The notes under the pieces were generated by a model. That model was not told the origin of the DNA. It saw only the letters and a program-made list of their open reading frames with translations, and made no database searches. A DNA stretch of 64,000 nucleotides from Nostoc sp. CHAB 5824. Lineage in GTDB: Bacteria; Cyanobacteriota; Cyanobacteriia; Cyanobacteriales; Nostocaceae. Position 1 is the stretch's first letter; every line of letters begins with the position of its first letter. Of the stretch, positions 16,303 through 25,234 are shown piece after piece. The stretch lies in assembly GCF_020829665.1 (NCBI RefSeq), contig NZ_JAIVFT010000002.1:62001-126000 (forward strand), read 5' to 3'. Made by a program: the position numbers and the translations under genes.

Positions 16303-17609
16303 GATTTAAATTTTTCCGTCTCTGCTAAAACTGGGTTGACGGCAAACCAAGCTCCCTGATGATCGCGGTATTCAAATACAAATAAACTTCGCAATAGAGC
16401 GTGGTATTGTATATCACCTCTAACTCTCTGCTGTTGCACCACCTGAAAGATCAGTTCCCATTCATGGGGGTCGATAGCGTTAGCTCGGTAATCCCGCTGT
16501 CTTTGAATCACCAATTCGACACAATCCCGCTCAAAGGGTGGATCTTGTTCTCGCAGACAGTCAAACAGCAACCCTAGCAAGTCGCGTACATGACCACCGC
16601 TAATCAAGCACAATCGATCTAAGGTTTCCAGACTATCAAACACTTCTGTAATTAAGCCTAACCGATCGCTAGGCAAAATGTCTGGAAAAGCTCTAGCTAG
16701 CACCATTTGCTGCATCATTGCTAGCCCTTGGGTGAAAATCTCCCCAGAGCGCAGACGTACAGGTATCATCGGTAACACTTTTGGTGCGACTCCTCCTCCT
16801 AAACGATGCTGAAGTTCGGCGCTATCGTTGGAGAAAGTCAGGGCTAAGGGAATAGTGTAGACTACATGACAATTCAGTTTGCGTAACTGTTCACCTCGCT
16901 GAATAAATAAGTATTCTGGCAGCGATCGCCCCGATGGTAAAGGTCGAATTGCGACTCTATCTAAGTTATCAACAATCACCACTAGTCCTTTTTTACCCCT
17001 GGCTTTCAGTTCCTTGTTGGCACGTTCTAGCAATTCTTGATTAATTGACTGTAAAATATTTGCTGTTCGCGGTTCTAGATAATCTCTTAACCGCCGCCGC
17101 AATTGGGGGCTTTCTTTAGTTTTAGCTGTAATTTTGGCAATCCCCACAGACAACTCTGCTTCTACCCCAAGGTCAATTGGCGTTTGCAGAAAATCCACAA
17201 GTTCACCAAACAATTTGGTAAAGTAGGCAGGTTTGAACCTAATTTTCATTGCTTCTAGGCTTTGACTCACCTGACCTGCGATCGCTAACAAAATATCAGT
17301 CACATCCACGTCTGCCATTTCTAAGACATGGGTAGACTCAAAGTAAACTACATGAAATTGCTGCACTTCTAACTCAGCTTTGAGCCGCAACAACTCTGTT
17401 GATTTTCCACAGCCGAGATGCCCTGTAAATAGCTGACAAGTTGGTACATCCGGCGAGATTCGAGCGATCGTGCGCTGCAAAGCCTCAATGATTTTACCAC
17501 CCCGCACCGCAGCAAAATCGATATAGTACCTGCGATCGCTGGCATTTCCTATGATTAGAGGTCTGCTCGGATTGCAAGCCTGATAAAATCTTTCTAAATC
17601 TAGGAGCAT
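16272..17609 (-). CDS. AAA-type P-loop ATPase partnered with the STAND protein, 445 aa
   Basis: Walker A is TGHLGCGKST (about residues 63-72) and Walker B is GLVVIVDNLDRV (about 204-215), followed by a sensor-like region VVYTIPLAL. The C-terminal ~150 residues look like a helical lid plus winged-helix segment (LISGGHVRDLLGLLFDCL...). No signal peptide or membrane helix is visible, so it is cytoplasmic. The overlap with the next gene argues for one mRNA and coupled stoichiometry. I infer a regulator or loader of the STAND protein; the substrate is unknown. The general architecture is a KAP/AAA-like NTPase. Confidence 0.75.
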   Translation of the reverse strand: MLLDLERFYQACNPSRPLIIGNASDRRYYIDFAAVRGGKIIEALQRTIARISPDVPTCQLFTGHLGCGKSTELLRLKAELEVQQFHVVYFESTHVLEMADVDVTDILLAIAGQVSQSLEAMKIRFKPAYFTKLFGELVDFLQTPIDLGVEAELSVGIAKITAKTKESPQLRRRLRDYLEPRTANILQSINQELLERANKELKARGKKGLVVIVDNLDRVAIRPLPSGRSLPEYLFIQRGEQLRKLNCHVVYTIPLALTFSNDSAELQHRLGGGVAPKVLPMIPVRLRSGEIFTQGLAMMQQMVLARAFPDILPSDRLGLITEVFDSLETLDRLCLISGGHVRDLLGLLFDCLREQDPPFERDCVELVIQRQRDYRANAIDPHEWELIFQVVQQQRVRGDIQYHALLRSLFVFEYRDHQGAWFAVNPVLAETEKFKSWLNDTHKQI

Positions 17610-18124
17610 AACTAATCGAGTTCACTCAGGAATAGGGATGACAAAATCTACTGACTAAATATATTGGTTTTAGGGAATTGAACCTTTAATTTAAGTACAT
17701 TTCACCCAAACTACTAACTAAACTAGCAGCATTCCGGATAATTATTCATATATAGGTTAGATGTAGCACATCGCAATGCTGATATTTTTTTAAGTAAGCA
17801 GAAATACTCTTATAAGTATAATTAGCAAAAATATTTTATATCTAATAAGTTACTCTTATGAATATTAAAAATATCTAACACAAAAAAAGGTACTGTTGAG
17901 TACAATTTTGGAGTGTTTTTAAATATAGAGTTCTGTTACAGGAATTTTTAGGTAATTAAACCATACTCTAGGGGTGCATAGTTGTGCATTGGTGTCAACT
18001 TAAGGGACTTCCAAAAAATAAAGCAGAAGTTTGTTCACCTTTAACAAGGGGTAAAATCCCCTTGTCTTTGAGATAGTGGCTGGATTTACGCCTTGCTTTA
18101 CTGGTGAACTGATAAGGAAGTAAT
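17610..18124. other. 515-bp AT-rich spacer upstream of the ATPase-STAND operon
   Basis: No gene is supported here. The 17640-17930 part is very AT-rich and should carry the operon promoter (leftward). The right part contains a repeat end (17935-18003) and a weak inverted repeat AAGGGGTAAAATCCCCTT near 18046-18063. Confidence 0.6.
17935..18003. repeat. Second copy of the 1070-1136 repeat end
   Basis: TTACAGGAATTTTTAGGTAATTAAACCATA... through CTAGGGGTGCATAG and GTGTCAACTTAA aligns with 1070-1136 with only scattered differences. No matching inverted end follows, so this looks like a truncated or solo copy. Confidence 0.7.
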
Positions 18125-18982
18125 CTACAATCCCATTGAGTATAAAATTACACGATCGTGCAGCTTATCAGGCAAAATATGCTTCAGCACAGCTCCAATT
18201 TTGGCATCTTGTCCAACGAGATAGCGTGTCTTGGGCTGTTTTGCTGTGAGGGCATGGAGAACAGCCTGAGCGACAATATCCGCAGAAATTCCCTTAGATG
18301 CGAGAATCTGCATTTTCTTGCGGACAATATTCATCGCCTGACCATAGAGATTGTGTGCCGTTTGCGGTAGTTCGTGCTGTGCTATTTCAGATTGACTTAG
18401 GGACTTTTCCCAGATTGGGGTAGCGATGGAACCAGGTTCAATAATTGAAACCGAGATTCCCCAAGGGCGTAACTCCATCCGCATAACATCAGTGAGTGCT
18501 TCCAAGGCAAATTTGGACGCATTGTAAGCTCCCAGGAATGGCGTAGGGCTTCTGCCAGCAATGGAACCCATATTGACAATTCGACCCCGATCTTGGCGTA
18601 ATAGACCAAGAAATGCTTGTGTCACTGCTAATTGTCCGGTGACATTAACCAGCATTTGGTGTTGAAATTCTGCGATCGCTAATAATTCTAAGGGGCCTGG
18701 GACAGCAATTCCAGCATTATTCACCAAACCTAAAATTCCAGCACCACCGACAGCATTTGTTACCTTCTCAACCGCACCTGCGATCGATTCAGCGTCAGTA
18801 ACATCTAAAAAAATCGGAATCAGCCTTTGTGACCCTTTCTGTTTAAGTGTTTGAGCATCAATATCTTGACGCACGCCAGCAAAAACAGAGAAGCCCAACT
18901 GGTCTAAAAGCAAAGCACACGCCTGACCAATTCCTGTTGATGCTCCTGTAACCACTATTGTGCGTTGATTTCCTGCAACCAT
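18125..18982 (-). CDS. Short-chain dehydrogenase/reductase, 285 aa
   Basis: This is a classical SDR. The cofactor motif TGASTGIG lies near residue 12, NNAG near 92 and the active-site YNASK (Tyr-x3-Lys) near 155, with a preceding catalytic Ser. The ATG at 18982 is preferred to upstream in-frame starts because a GGAGAGA ribosome-binding site sits just before it and the family normally starts a few residues before the TGxxxGIG motif. The C-terminus (about 225-285) resembles SDRs acting on lipid or steroid-like substrates, but specificity is not readable. It is apparently monocistronic. Confidence 0.85.
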   Translation of the reverse strand: MVAGNQRTIVVTGASTGIGQACALLLDQLGFSVFAGVRQDIDAQTLKQKGSQRLIPIFLDVTDAESIAGAVEKVTNAVGGAGILGLVNNAGIAVPGPLELLAIAEFQHQMLVNVTGQLAVTQAFLGLLRQDRGRIVNMGSIAGRSPTPFLGAYNASKFALEALTDVMRMELRPWGISVSIIEPGSIATPIWEKSLSQSEIAQHELPQTAHNLYGQAMNIVRKKMQILASKGISADIVAQAVLHALTAKQPKTRYLVGQDAKIGAVLKHILPDKLHDRVILYSMGL

Positions 18983-19028
18983 TAACTCTCTCCATATTAT
19001 GATGAAATTACAAATTACGAATTTAGTA

Positions 19029-19259
19029 TCAATCTCTGCAAGTACCAGCGCGAAGACAATCTTCGGTTTGGTCATCTCTAGCCAATATTTGCCACGGAAA
19101 TTTGTCTGACTGAGAATTTGTGCTGTAAACGACTAGAGCAGTTATTATGGGAAGCTGGTTTTCAACAATTGACACGTCACTACTACAAGTCTTGCCTAGT
19201 TGAGCATTGTATAAATAAACAGGCAATGCCATCAGTCCAATGCAAATTGTCCGATTCAT
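19029..19259 (-). CDS. Possible small secreted protein, 76 aa
   Basis: The ATG at 19259 is preceded by GAGG at a suitable distance, and the first ~20 residues (MNRTICIGLMALPVYLYNAQ) could be a signal peptide. The mature part is hydrophilic with three cysteines and no family that I recognise. It ends about 45 bp before the SDR start, so it could be a leader gene of that transcript. It may equally be a chance open frame. Confidence 0.35.
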   Translation of the reverse strand: MNRTICIGLMALPVYLYNAQLGKTCSSDVSIVENQLPIITALVVYSTNSQSDKFPWQILARDDQTEDCLRAGTCRD

Positions 19260-19622
19260 AAAACCTCAGCTAAAAATTTCCGATTGCGCTATATATAGAT
19301 GCCACCTTGATGAACCGGATTTTCAAAACTGAGTATTATATGTTCATGTTGTGTCAATTTACTCAGCGCTAGTAGCCGCAGAGACGTTATTTCTAAATTA
19401 TCGGTTCCACCTTTTTTCGGTTAGGCATTGCCTACAATATGCCTTCCTACTAACTTATGCAGATGCAACCCCAAAAAACAGGACAAAAAACCCACAGCAC
19501 CCAAAAACATATCTTATGTAGCTGCATTCCCCAGATAAAATAATGAAGAGTGCTGAGTCACCGAAATGGTCGATGACCAACAAAAAAAGATACAAGCCCA
19601 TAAATAAATTTAGGGGATTGTT
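19260..19622. other. Intergenic region upstream of tatC
   Basis: About 360 bp between divergent units with no convincing gene. It should contain promoters for tatC (rightward) and for the small ORF/SDR unit (leftward). No strong regulatory palindrome is seen. Confidence 0.4.
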
Positions 19623-19654
19623 AATTTTGAATTTTGAATTTTGAATTTTGAATT
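19623..19654. repeat. STRR, TTTTGAA heptamer array
   Basis: Four to five tandem TTTTGAA-type heptamers end 15 bp before the tatC GTG start, so they would lie in the 5' leader. The same heptamer occurs before pilC at 39271-39294. Confidence 0.85.
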
Positions 19655-19668
19655 CGGAGCGAAGCGAC

Positions 19669-20463
19669 GTGACGCCTTCACAAGACGTAGATACTGTAAA
19701 CGTTCCCAACATCGACCCAGAAGAATATGGCAGCTCAGACAATGATCCTCTTGATGAGTTGCCAGGTGAAGTCGAAATGTCTCTTTTCGACCACCTAGAA
19801 GAGTTACGGCAGCGCATTTTCTATTCGCTGATTGCCGTAAGCGTGGGCATTATCGGCTGTTTTTTTGCCGTTAAGCCGATTGTCCAGCTACTTGAGGTTC
19901 CAGCACAAGGAGTAAAATTTCTCCAACTTGCACCGGGAGAATATTTCTTTGTCTCCCTCAAAGTTGCAGCTTACACTGGCTTCGTACTTACTAGTCCTTT
20001 CATTCTTTACCAGATTATCCAGTTTGTGCTTCCAGGACTGACTCGCCGCGAACGCCGTTTACTGGGGCCTGTGGTTTTGGGTTCGAGTGTGCTGTTTGCG
20101 GCTGGGTTAGTATTTGCCTATTTACTCCTTATCCCCGCAGCTTTAAAATTTTTCATCAGCTATGGAGCAGATGTAGTTGAACAACTTTGGTCAATTGATA
20201 AATATTTTGAATTTGTACTACTACTGTTATTCAGCACTGGTTTAGCATTTCAAATTCCCATCATCCAACTGTTGCTCGGTAATTTGAACATTGTCTCGTC
20301 TCAACGGATGGTTTCTGGTTGGCGTTACGTGATTATGGGAGCAGTGGTTTTAGGAGCCGTCCTTACACCTTCTACTGACCCCCTGACTCAAAGTCTTTTA
20401 GCGGGAGCAGTTTTAGGGCTATATTTCGGTGGTGTTGGACTGGTGAAGCTTACAGGGAAATGA
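19669..20463 (+). CDS. tatC: Sec-independent protein translocase TatC, 264 aa
   Basis: TatC is the multi-spanning receptor subunit of the twin-arginine translocase, exporting folded proteins (such as the Rieske protein) across thylakoid and plasma membranes. [18 protein letters not shown] is the hallmark N-terminal block, and six transmembrane segments follow, with [12 protein letters not shown] between TM2 and TM3 ([16 protein letters not shown]). The GTG at 19669 is chosen because GGAG lies just upstream; in-frame TTG codons further up fall in the STRR. An acidic ~35-residue extension precedes the core. csaA follows at 46 bp. Confidence 0.95.
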   Translation: MTPSQDVDTVNVPNIDPEEYGSSDNDPLDELPGEVEMSLFDHLEELRQRIFYSLIAVSVGIIGCFFAVKPIVQLLEVPAQGVKFLQLAPGEYFFVSLKVAAYTGFVLTSPFILYQIIQFVLPGLTRRERRLLGPVVLGSSVLFAAGLVFAYLLLIPAALKFFISYGADVVEQLWSIDKYFEFVLLLLFSTGLAFQIPIIQLLLGNLNIVSSQRMVSGWRYVIMGAVVLGAVLTPSTDPLTQSLLAGAVLGLYFGGVGLVKLTGK

Positions 20464-20509
20464 TCGTCGCATTGCTCCAATTCAAAAAAAAATCTCATCT
20501 TACAAGTAA

Positions 20510-20845
20510 ATGAGACAAGTTAGTTATGATGACTTTGAAAAAGTTGAGATTCATATTGGCAAAATCATCAAAGTCGAAGAGTTTCCCAGAGCTAAAAAAC
20601 CAGCTTATAAATTATGGATAGATTTTGGTGATTTGGGTATTAAAAAATCTAGTGCCCAGATTACTAAACTTTATGATCGAGAGGAATTAATAAACAGATT
20701 AATATTAGGTGTTACTAACTTTCCACCCCGCCAAGTAGCCGATTTCATCTCCGAAGTTTTAATCTTGGGAGTGGTTTTAGACGATGGAGAAGTTGTATTA
20801 ATTCAGCCAGATAGAGATGTTGCGGTAGGCAAAAGAATTTTATAG
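20510..20845 (+). CDS. csaA: CsaA-type tRNA-binding domain protein, 111 aa
   Basis: A single OB-fold of the EMAPII/tRNA-binding family: VEIHIGKIIKVEEFPRAKKPAYKLWIDFG, then the NFPPRQVADFISEVLILG core. CsaA in Bacillus has secretion-chaperone and tRNA-binding activity. Full length for the family. It lies directly downstream of tatC on the same strand with 46 bp between, which fits a protein-export association, although cargo is not known. Confidence 0.85.
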   Translation: MRQVSYDDFEKVEIHIGKIIKVEEFPRAKKPAYKLWIDFGDLGIKKSSAQITKLYDREELINRLILGVTNFPPRQVADFISEVLILGVVLDDGEVVLIQPDRDVAVGKRIL

Positions 20846-20917
20846 CACGTTATGAGATTTTTGGATAAAAAATATTGTAATTACTGAGAAAATTATTCAT
20901 TTTAATGCAATAGCGGG

Positions 20918-21226
20918 TCATAATATCCATTCCGAAGAACGCTCACCCAAATCTAGAGGAATGCTAACAGCCTTGCCGAGTCGGGGGCGATCGCGTGTTT
21001 GGGCAATAAATTTTTGTACCTGTGTTGATCCACCCAAGGCATGAAGATAATTAGCAATGCTATCAAGATGCTCTTGATACTCCGCCTCGCTCAAGGGAAA
21101 AGAAGCCTGCTCCAAGTATTTCCACATTACTTGCAAAAATATTTTTCCCTGTGTCCGCCGGAACTGGACATCGTAGGAGTATCCCCACTTGTCAAGCAAC
21201 ATCTGACGTAATTCCTGTCCTGTCAT
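20918..21226 (-). CDS. DUF3067 family protein, 102 aa
   Basis: The whole chain matches the cyanobacterial/plastid DUF3067 family: MTGQELRQMLLDKWGYSYDVQ at the N-terminus and RDRPRLGKAVSIPLDLG near the C-terminus. The ATG at 21226 is used rather than a TTG four codons upstream because the family starts with MTGxEL. Function is unknown to me. It faces away from petC and converges on csaA. Confidence 0.85.
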   Translation of the reverse strand: MTGQELRQMLLDKWGYSYDVQFRRTQGKIFLQVMWKYLEQASFPLSEAEYQEHLDSIANYLHALGGSTQVQKFIAQTRDRPRLGKAVSIPLDLGERSSEWIL

Positions 21227-21238
21227 AGCTTTTCTCAA

Positions 21239-21455
21239 TCAGATTTTACATTTAGTTATGATGTTAAGTTCCGTGACTCCAGTATGATAAGGATATAAAG
21301 AAATGTAATGCTAACAGAAAAGATGCTTTTTATATCTTGGAACAAACAAGTATGGCATCGTTGTGAGCGCTAGCATTTCGACTTAGACAAGAGTTCCTCA
21401 AGTATTAGTACTTTTGTCAAAATGCTTAACAAAATACACAAAGAGCGCGTAGATT
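21239..21455 (+). promoter_or_regulatory. Probable petC-petA promoter region
   Basis: This 217-bp spacer lies between the divergently transcribed DUF3067 gene and petC and must hold the petCA promoter. It is AT-rich with no overlapping ORF. I could not assign a specific -35/-10 pair with confidence. Confidence 0.4.
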
Positions 21456-21995
21456 ATGGCTCAATTTTCTGAATCAGCAGACGTGCCCGATATGGGGCGT
21501 CGTCAGTTCATGAATCTGCTCACTTTTGGGACTGTCACTGGAGTGGCTCTGGGTGCATTGTATCCCGTTGTCAACTACTTTATTCCACCCGCAACAGGTG
21601 GTGCTGGTGGCGGGACAACGGCAAAAGACGAGCTAGGTAACGATGTTAGCGTCGCTAAATTTCTAGAAAACCGGAATGCAGGCGATCGCAACCTAGTCCA
21701 AGGGCTAAAGGGAGATCCTACCTATATTGTGGTAGACAGCAAAGAGGCGATCAAAGATTATGGCATTAATGCCATCTGCACCCACTTAGGTTGTGTAGTC
21801 CCCTGGAACGTTGCAGAGAACAAGTTTAAGTGTCCTTGTCATGGTTCCCAGTATGACGAAACTGGTAAGGTTGTTCGGGGCCCAGCACCCCTGTCTTTAC
21901 CTTTGGCTCATACCAATGTAAACGACGACAAAATCGTCTTGACCCCTTGGACTGAAACCGACTTCCGCACCGGTGATCCAGCTTGGTGGGCTTAA
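21456..21995 (+). CDS. petC: Cytochrome b6f Rieske iron-sulfur subunit, 179 aa
   Basis: This protein transfers electrons from plastoquinol to cytochrome f in the b6f complex. The N-terminal GRRQF twin-arginine-like motif and transmembrane helix (about 20-42) anchor it in the thylakoid membrane. The 2Fe-2S ligands lie in CTHLGC (about 108-113) and CPCHGSQ (about 126-132), with GPAPLSLPL after. Full length for cyanobacterial PetC. Its twin-arginine signal suits export by the TatC encoded 1.5 kb upstream. petA follows in the same orientation. Confidence 0.97.
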   Translation: MAQFSESADVPDMGRRQFMNLLTFGTVTGVALGALYPVVNYFIPPATGGAGGGTTAKDELGNDVSVAKFLENRNAGDRNLVQGLKGDPTYIVVDSKEAIKDYGINAICTHLGCVVPWNVAENKFKCPCHGSQYDETGKVVRGPAPLSLPLAHTNVNDDKIVLTPWTETDFRTGDPAWWA

Positions 21996-22040
21996 TAATT
22001 TTGTCCTTAGTCCTTAGTCATTCGTCCTTTGTTCAGGGCT

Positions 22041-22080
22041 TAATGACTAATGACTAATGACCAATGACTAATGACTAATT
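22041..22080. repeat. STRR, TAATGAC heptamer array between petC and petA
   Basis: Five to six TAATGAC/CAATGAC heptamers directly precede petA; a related TCCTTAG run (about 22000-22035) lies just before. They sit within the petCA transcript and add no coding sequence. Confidence 0.85.
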
Positions 22081-22101
22081 CAATCTTTGCCCTTATTAGA
22101 G

Positions 22102-23103
22102 ATGAGAAATGTTTTCTTAAGAGCGAGGTTAACTCGCAGCGCTAGAGCGATTGTAAAAACATTGCTCATAGCGATCGCTACTGTGACATTTTACTTCACC
22201 AGCGATCTAGCCCTTCCCCAATCAGCTGCCGCCTATCCCTTTTGGGCACAGCAAACCTATCCCGAAACCCCCCGCGAACCAACGGGGCGGATTGTTTGTG
22301 CCAACTGTCACTTAGCAGCCAAGCCGGCAGAAGTGGAAGTTCCCCAATCGGTGCTACCTGACACTGTATTCAAAGCTGTGGTGAAAATCCCTTATGATCT
22401 TAGCGCCCAGCAAGTTGGTGCCGATGGTTCTAAGGTTGGCTTGAATGTCGGTGCTGTACTGATGCTACCTGAAGGCTTTAAGATTGCTCCTGAAGAGCGT
22501 CTTTCCGAGGAACTTAAAGAAGAAATTGGCGACACTCCCTTCCAACCCTACAGCGAAGACAAAGAAAACGTCGTCATCGTCGGCCCCTTACCAGGTGAAC
22601 AGTATCAGGAAATCGTCTTCCCAGTTCTTTCTCCTAACCCCGCAACCGATAAAAACATCCACTTCGGTAAATATTCAGTTCACTTAGGTGCTAACCGAGG
22701 ACGCGGACAAGTTTATCCCACTGGCGAAAAGAGCAACAACACTGTTTACAATGCTTCCGCTACTGGCACAATTACCAAGATTGCCAAAGAGGAAGATGGA
22801 GACGGTAATGTTAAATATTTAGTCAACATCCAACCTGAATCTGGTGATGTTGTCGTTGATACGATTCCTTTAGGGCCAGAACTGGTTGTTTCTGAAGGGC
22901 AAGCAGTTAAGACTGGTGATGCTTTGACCAGCAACCCGAATGTCGGTGGCTTCGGTCAACAAGATGCAGAAATCGTATTGCAAGACGCCTCTAGAGTCCA
23001 ATGGATGATTGCGTTCATCGCTCTTGTAATGTTAGCTCAAGTTATGCTTGTGCTGAAGAAGAAGCAGGTTGAGAAAGTTCAAGCTGCTGAAATGAATTTC
23101 TAA
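22102..23103 (+). CDS. petA: Apocytochrome f, 333 aa
   Basis: Cytochrome f is the c-type haem subunit of the b6f complex, passing electrons to plastocyanin or cytochrome c6 in the lumen. A Sec-type signal peptide (about 1-44) ends in AAA before the mature YPFWAQQ, whose N-terminal Tyr is an axial haem ligand. CANCH (about residues 64-68) binds haem, and a C-terminal membrane anchor (about 290-315) precedes a short basic tail. The ATG at 22102 is preferred over an upstream TTG because it gives the standard MRN start and family length. Confidence 0.97.
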   Translation: MRNVFLRARLTRSARAIVKTLLIAIATVTFYFTSDLALPQSAAAYPFWAQQTYPETPREPTGRIVCANCHLAAKPAEVEVPQSVLPDTVFKAVVKIPYDLSAQQVGADGSKVGLNVGAVLMLPEGFKIAPEERLSEELKEEIGDTPFQPYSEDKENVVIVGPLPGEQYQEIVFPVLSPNPATDKNIHFGKYSVHLGANRGRGQVYPTGEKSNNTVYNASATGTITKIAKEEDGDGNVKYLVNIQPESGDVVVDTIPLGPELVVSEGQAVKTGDALTSNPNVGGFGQQDAEIVLQDASRVQWMIAFIALVMLAQVMLVLKKKQVEKVQAAEMNF

Positions 23104-23129
23104 ATTCTTTGCTAAATTATTCATTGTAG

Positions 23130-23154
23130 GACAGGCTTGTTGCCTGTCTTTTTT
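23130..23154 (+). terminator. Rho-independent terminator of petC-petA
   Basis: GACAGGC, loop TTGTT, GCCTGTC and then six T: a textbook intrinsic terminator 26 bp after the petA stop. Confidence 0.95.
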
Positions 23155-23315
23155 ATATGTTATTTACACGAAGCCTGGAAATTTTGGACTTAACTGCTAG
23201 TAAACTTGAGCGTAAATCCTTTAAAAACACAAACCAAATAGACCTTTTTTAAAAATAATTTATGGAAAAATCTGTTGAGTGTTAGTTTGAGTTATTGGTA
23301 TTATCGTTTAGCAGT

Positions 23316-24554
23316 ATGTCTAAAATCAACCTCGAAACCTTTGACTTAACGCAACTTCCAATTGCAGAGGATGATAATTTTGAATTTAAGTCAAGTGAGA
23401 CTTCACACAATGAACTCAAAAAGAAACTAAGCTGTGCAGTGTCAGGCTTTGCGAATTCTGGAGGCGGTTGCTTTGTTGGTGGTGTTGACGGTAATGGTAA
23501 TGCGGATAAGGGGTTGCCTCTGAAAATTGGGAGGCAGGATTTACGCGATTGGGTTGATCAAATAATCAGTCAAGTCGAGCCAGTTCCTAACTATGACCTC
23601 AAGCTAATACAAAATCCATCAGGTAGAGGAACAATCCAAACTGATTCGGCAGTTTTGCTAGTTGTGATTCATGAGAGTTATTTTGCTCCACACATGGCTC
23701 CAGATAACCACTACTACATCAGAGCAGGTGCCCATACAGTTCAGGCTAAACACTTTATTGTTGATGCTATTTGGGCTAAACGGCACTTTTCAAAACCGCG
23801 ATTAACTCATCTGTTTCGACTTAAACCAGAAAAAGAACAAGCTATTCAACTTGGTATTATTGCTCTTACCGAAGCTCCAGCAGTCAATGTCAAGATTACA
23901 ATCTCACCTCCACCTCAGATGATGAAGAGCTATGAAAAACTTTTTCCGCTAAAACTATCTCTCATTGATCGCCAGAACCCTTTCTTCTTTGATGTAGCAA
24001 CTTTTTTTCAAGCAGAAGAGCGATTTGGAAAAGATATTCGTCTTGAAGTAGAGTACTACGATCTTTCTGCAAAACGTTATATTTATAAAACACCAATTGA
24101 AGTTGTTGGCTCACTTCCACTAATTACCATCGGAAACGATAATCCTGAAAAAATGGTACGGATACTCGAAAAAATCGAGAAGACGCTTTCAGGGTTAAGA
24201 GTTTCGCGTGAGAGTGTCGTTAAGCCCAGCCTTCTGTTGCCTAAACAATCAGACAACGTATTATCGTCCGCTGAGAAACTAATTCCAGAGCTTCTAGCAG
24301 ATATGAAAAATGACTTGTCTGAATATCCATTTATCCGTGAGTTTGTCATTTTAAGCAATAAATGGGTTTACAATTCAGATCCTAATAATATGGTTCTCTC
24401 GTACTATTTTGAAGATCACTCTTATTTGAGAAACAAATTACGAATTCTAGAGAATTACGGACTGATTTACGAAATTACTTATAATGATGTTGCTCGTTTT
24501 GTTATTTCGGAAGAGCTTGCTGCATATTTGACAAGCGACAGTCAACTAGAGTAA
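23316..24554 (+). CDS. AlbA_2 (Schlafen-like divergent AAA_4) domain protein, 412 aa
   Basis: Residues about 22-150 match the AlbA_2 putative nucleic-acid-binding domain: EFKSSET...KKLSCAVSGFANSGGGCFVGGVDGNGNAD, then VIHESYFAPHMAPDNHYYIRAGAHTV. The C-terminal ~250 residues are unassigned but end in a helical, winged-helix-like block (LRNKLRILENYGLIYEI). AlbA_2 proteins are often regulators or defence components. The ATG at 23316 is chosen because the upstream in-frame TTG lacks a ribosome-binding site. It stands alone in a region of accessory genes. Confidence 0.7.
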   Translation: MSKINLETFDLTQLPIAEDDNFEFKSSETSHNELKKKLSCAVSGFANSGGGCFVGGVDGNGNADKGLPLKIGRQDLRDWVDQIISQVEPVPNYDLKLIQNPSGRGTIQTDSAVLLVVIHESYFAPHMAPDNHYYIRAGAHTVQAKHFIVDAIWAKRHFSKPRLTHLFRLKPEKEQAIQLGIIALTEAPAVNVKITISPPPQMMKSYEKLFPLKLSLIDRQNPFFFDVATFFQAEERFGKDIRLEVEYYDLSAKRYIYKTPIEVVGSLPLITIGNDNPEKMVRILEKIEKTLSGLRVSRESVVKPSLLLPKQSDNVLSSAEKLIPELLADMKNDLSEYPFIREFVILSNKWVYNSDPNNMVLSYYFEDHSYLRNKLRILENYGLIYEITYNDVARFVISEELAAYLTSDSQLE

Positions 24555-24621
24555 GTGAACATTTCTCGGTTTGGGGTTGCGCCATAACAAGTCGCTGCAC
24601 CAGAACGTATAAATATGGTCG

Positions 24622-24771
24622 GTGAGTTATTCTTTGGTTAGGTTTCCTCGCAAGGAAGGCGATAAAAAAGATTGTTATCAAGTTTTTACCAAAAAAGTTG
24701 AAAATGGCGATTTTCCTGAAAGTCTTAATAATCTGCTTGCAGATTGTGAGTTAGAAGATTCTGAAGATTAA
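24622..24771 (+). pseudogene. Short ORF or gene remnant, 49 aa
   Basis: A GTG-initiated frame encodes a lysine- and acid-rich tail (RFPRKEGDKKDCYQVFTKK...ELEDSED) that looks like the C-terminal end of a longer protein. Upstream sequence in another frame (ending MVGELFFG) could be the displaced preceding part. No family recognised; probably a decayed fragment. Confidence 0.3.
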
Positions 24772-24832
24772 AATTAAGAGTAAGGAGTGATTAGATACAG
24801 CTCACATTAGCCAAACTTGAAGCCCACAGCAA

Positions 24833-25218
24833 ATGATTAACAAAGAAACTGCCAAGCATTATCTGTGGGTTAATAATTGTCATGGCTGGCATCTTGTTAA
24901 GCAAGCAGAGTTGAGTATAATTCACGAACTTATGCCACCAGGAACTTTTGAGCTAAGACATTATCACCAGCGATGTCTATGACGGGCGTAGTTGCGGCAC
25001 CAGTTTTTCTTTATCTTATCTGGAAAGGCAACTTTAGAAATCGATGGTTCCCGCCAAGTGCTTTCTCAACACGAAGGTGTAGAAGTTCCACCTAATGTTC
25101 CTCATCAGATGCTCAATCAAAGCGATGCCTACGCGATTTGGAATTTTTGGTCGGTTCCCAGCCTCCCAGTCATAGCGACAAGATTTTGAGCGATATTATT
25201 GAATCTAGCCCTAGTTGA
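24833..25218 (+). pseudogene. Cupin-domain gene disrupted by a repeat insertion and a frameshift
   Basis: The first frame (ATG 24833) reads as a small cupin: LWVNNCHGWHLVKQ...ELMPPGTFELRHYHQRC, then stops at 24983. The continuation QFFFILSGKATLEIDG...VPPNVPHQMLNQSDAYAIWNF lies in another frame from about 24995, after a stretch CTATGACGGGCGTAGTTGCGG matching the window's interspersed repeats. A second shift near 25147 moves the reading to SQPPSHSDKILSDIIESSPS and a stop at 25218. The metal-binding His residues (HYHQ, PPNVPH) are still readable, so the parent was a single-domain sugar- or ligand-binding cupin. Confidence 0.75.
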
Positions 25219-25234
25219 GTTGAGGTATCCGACC

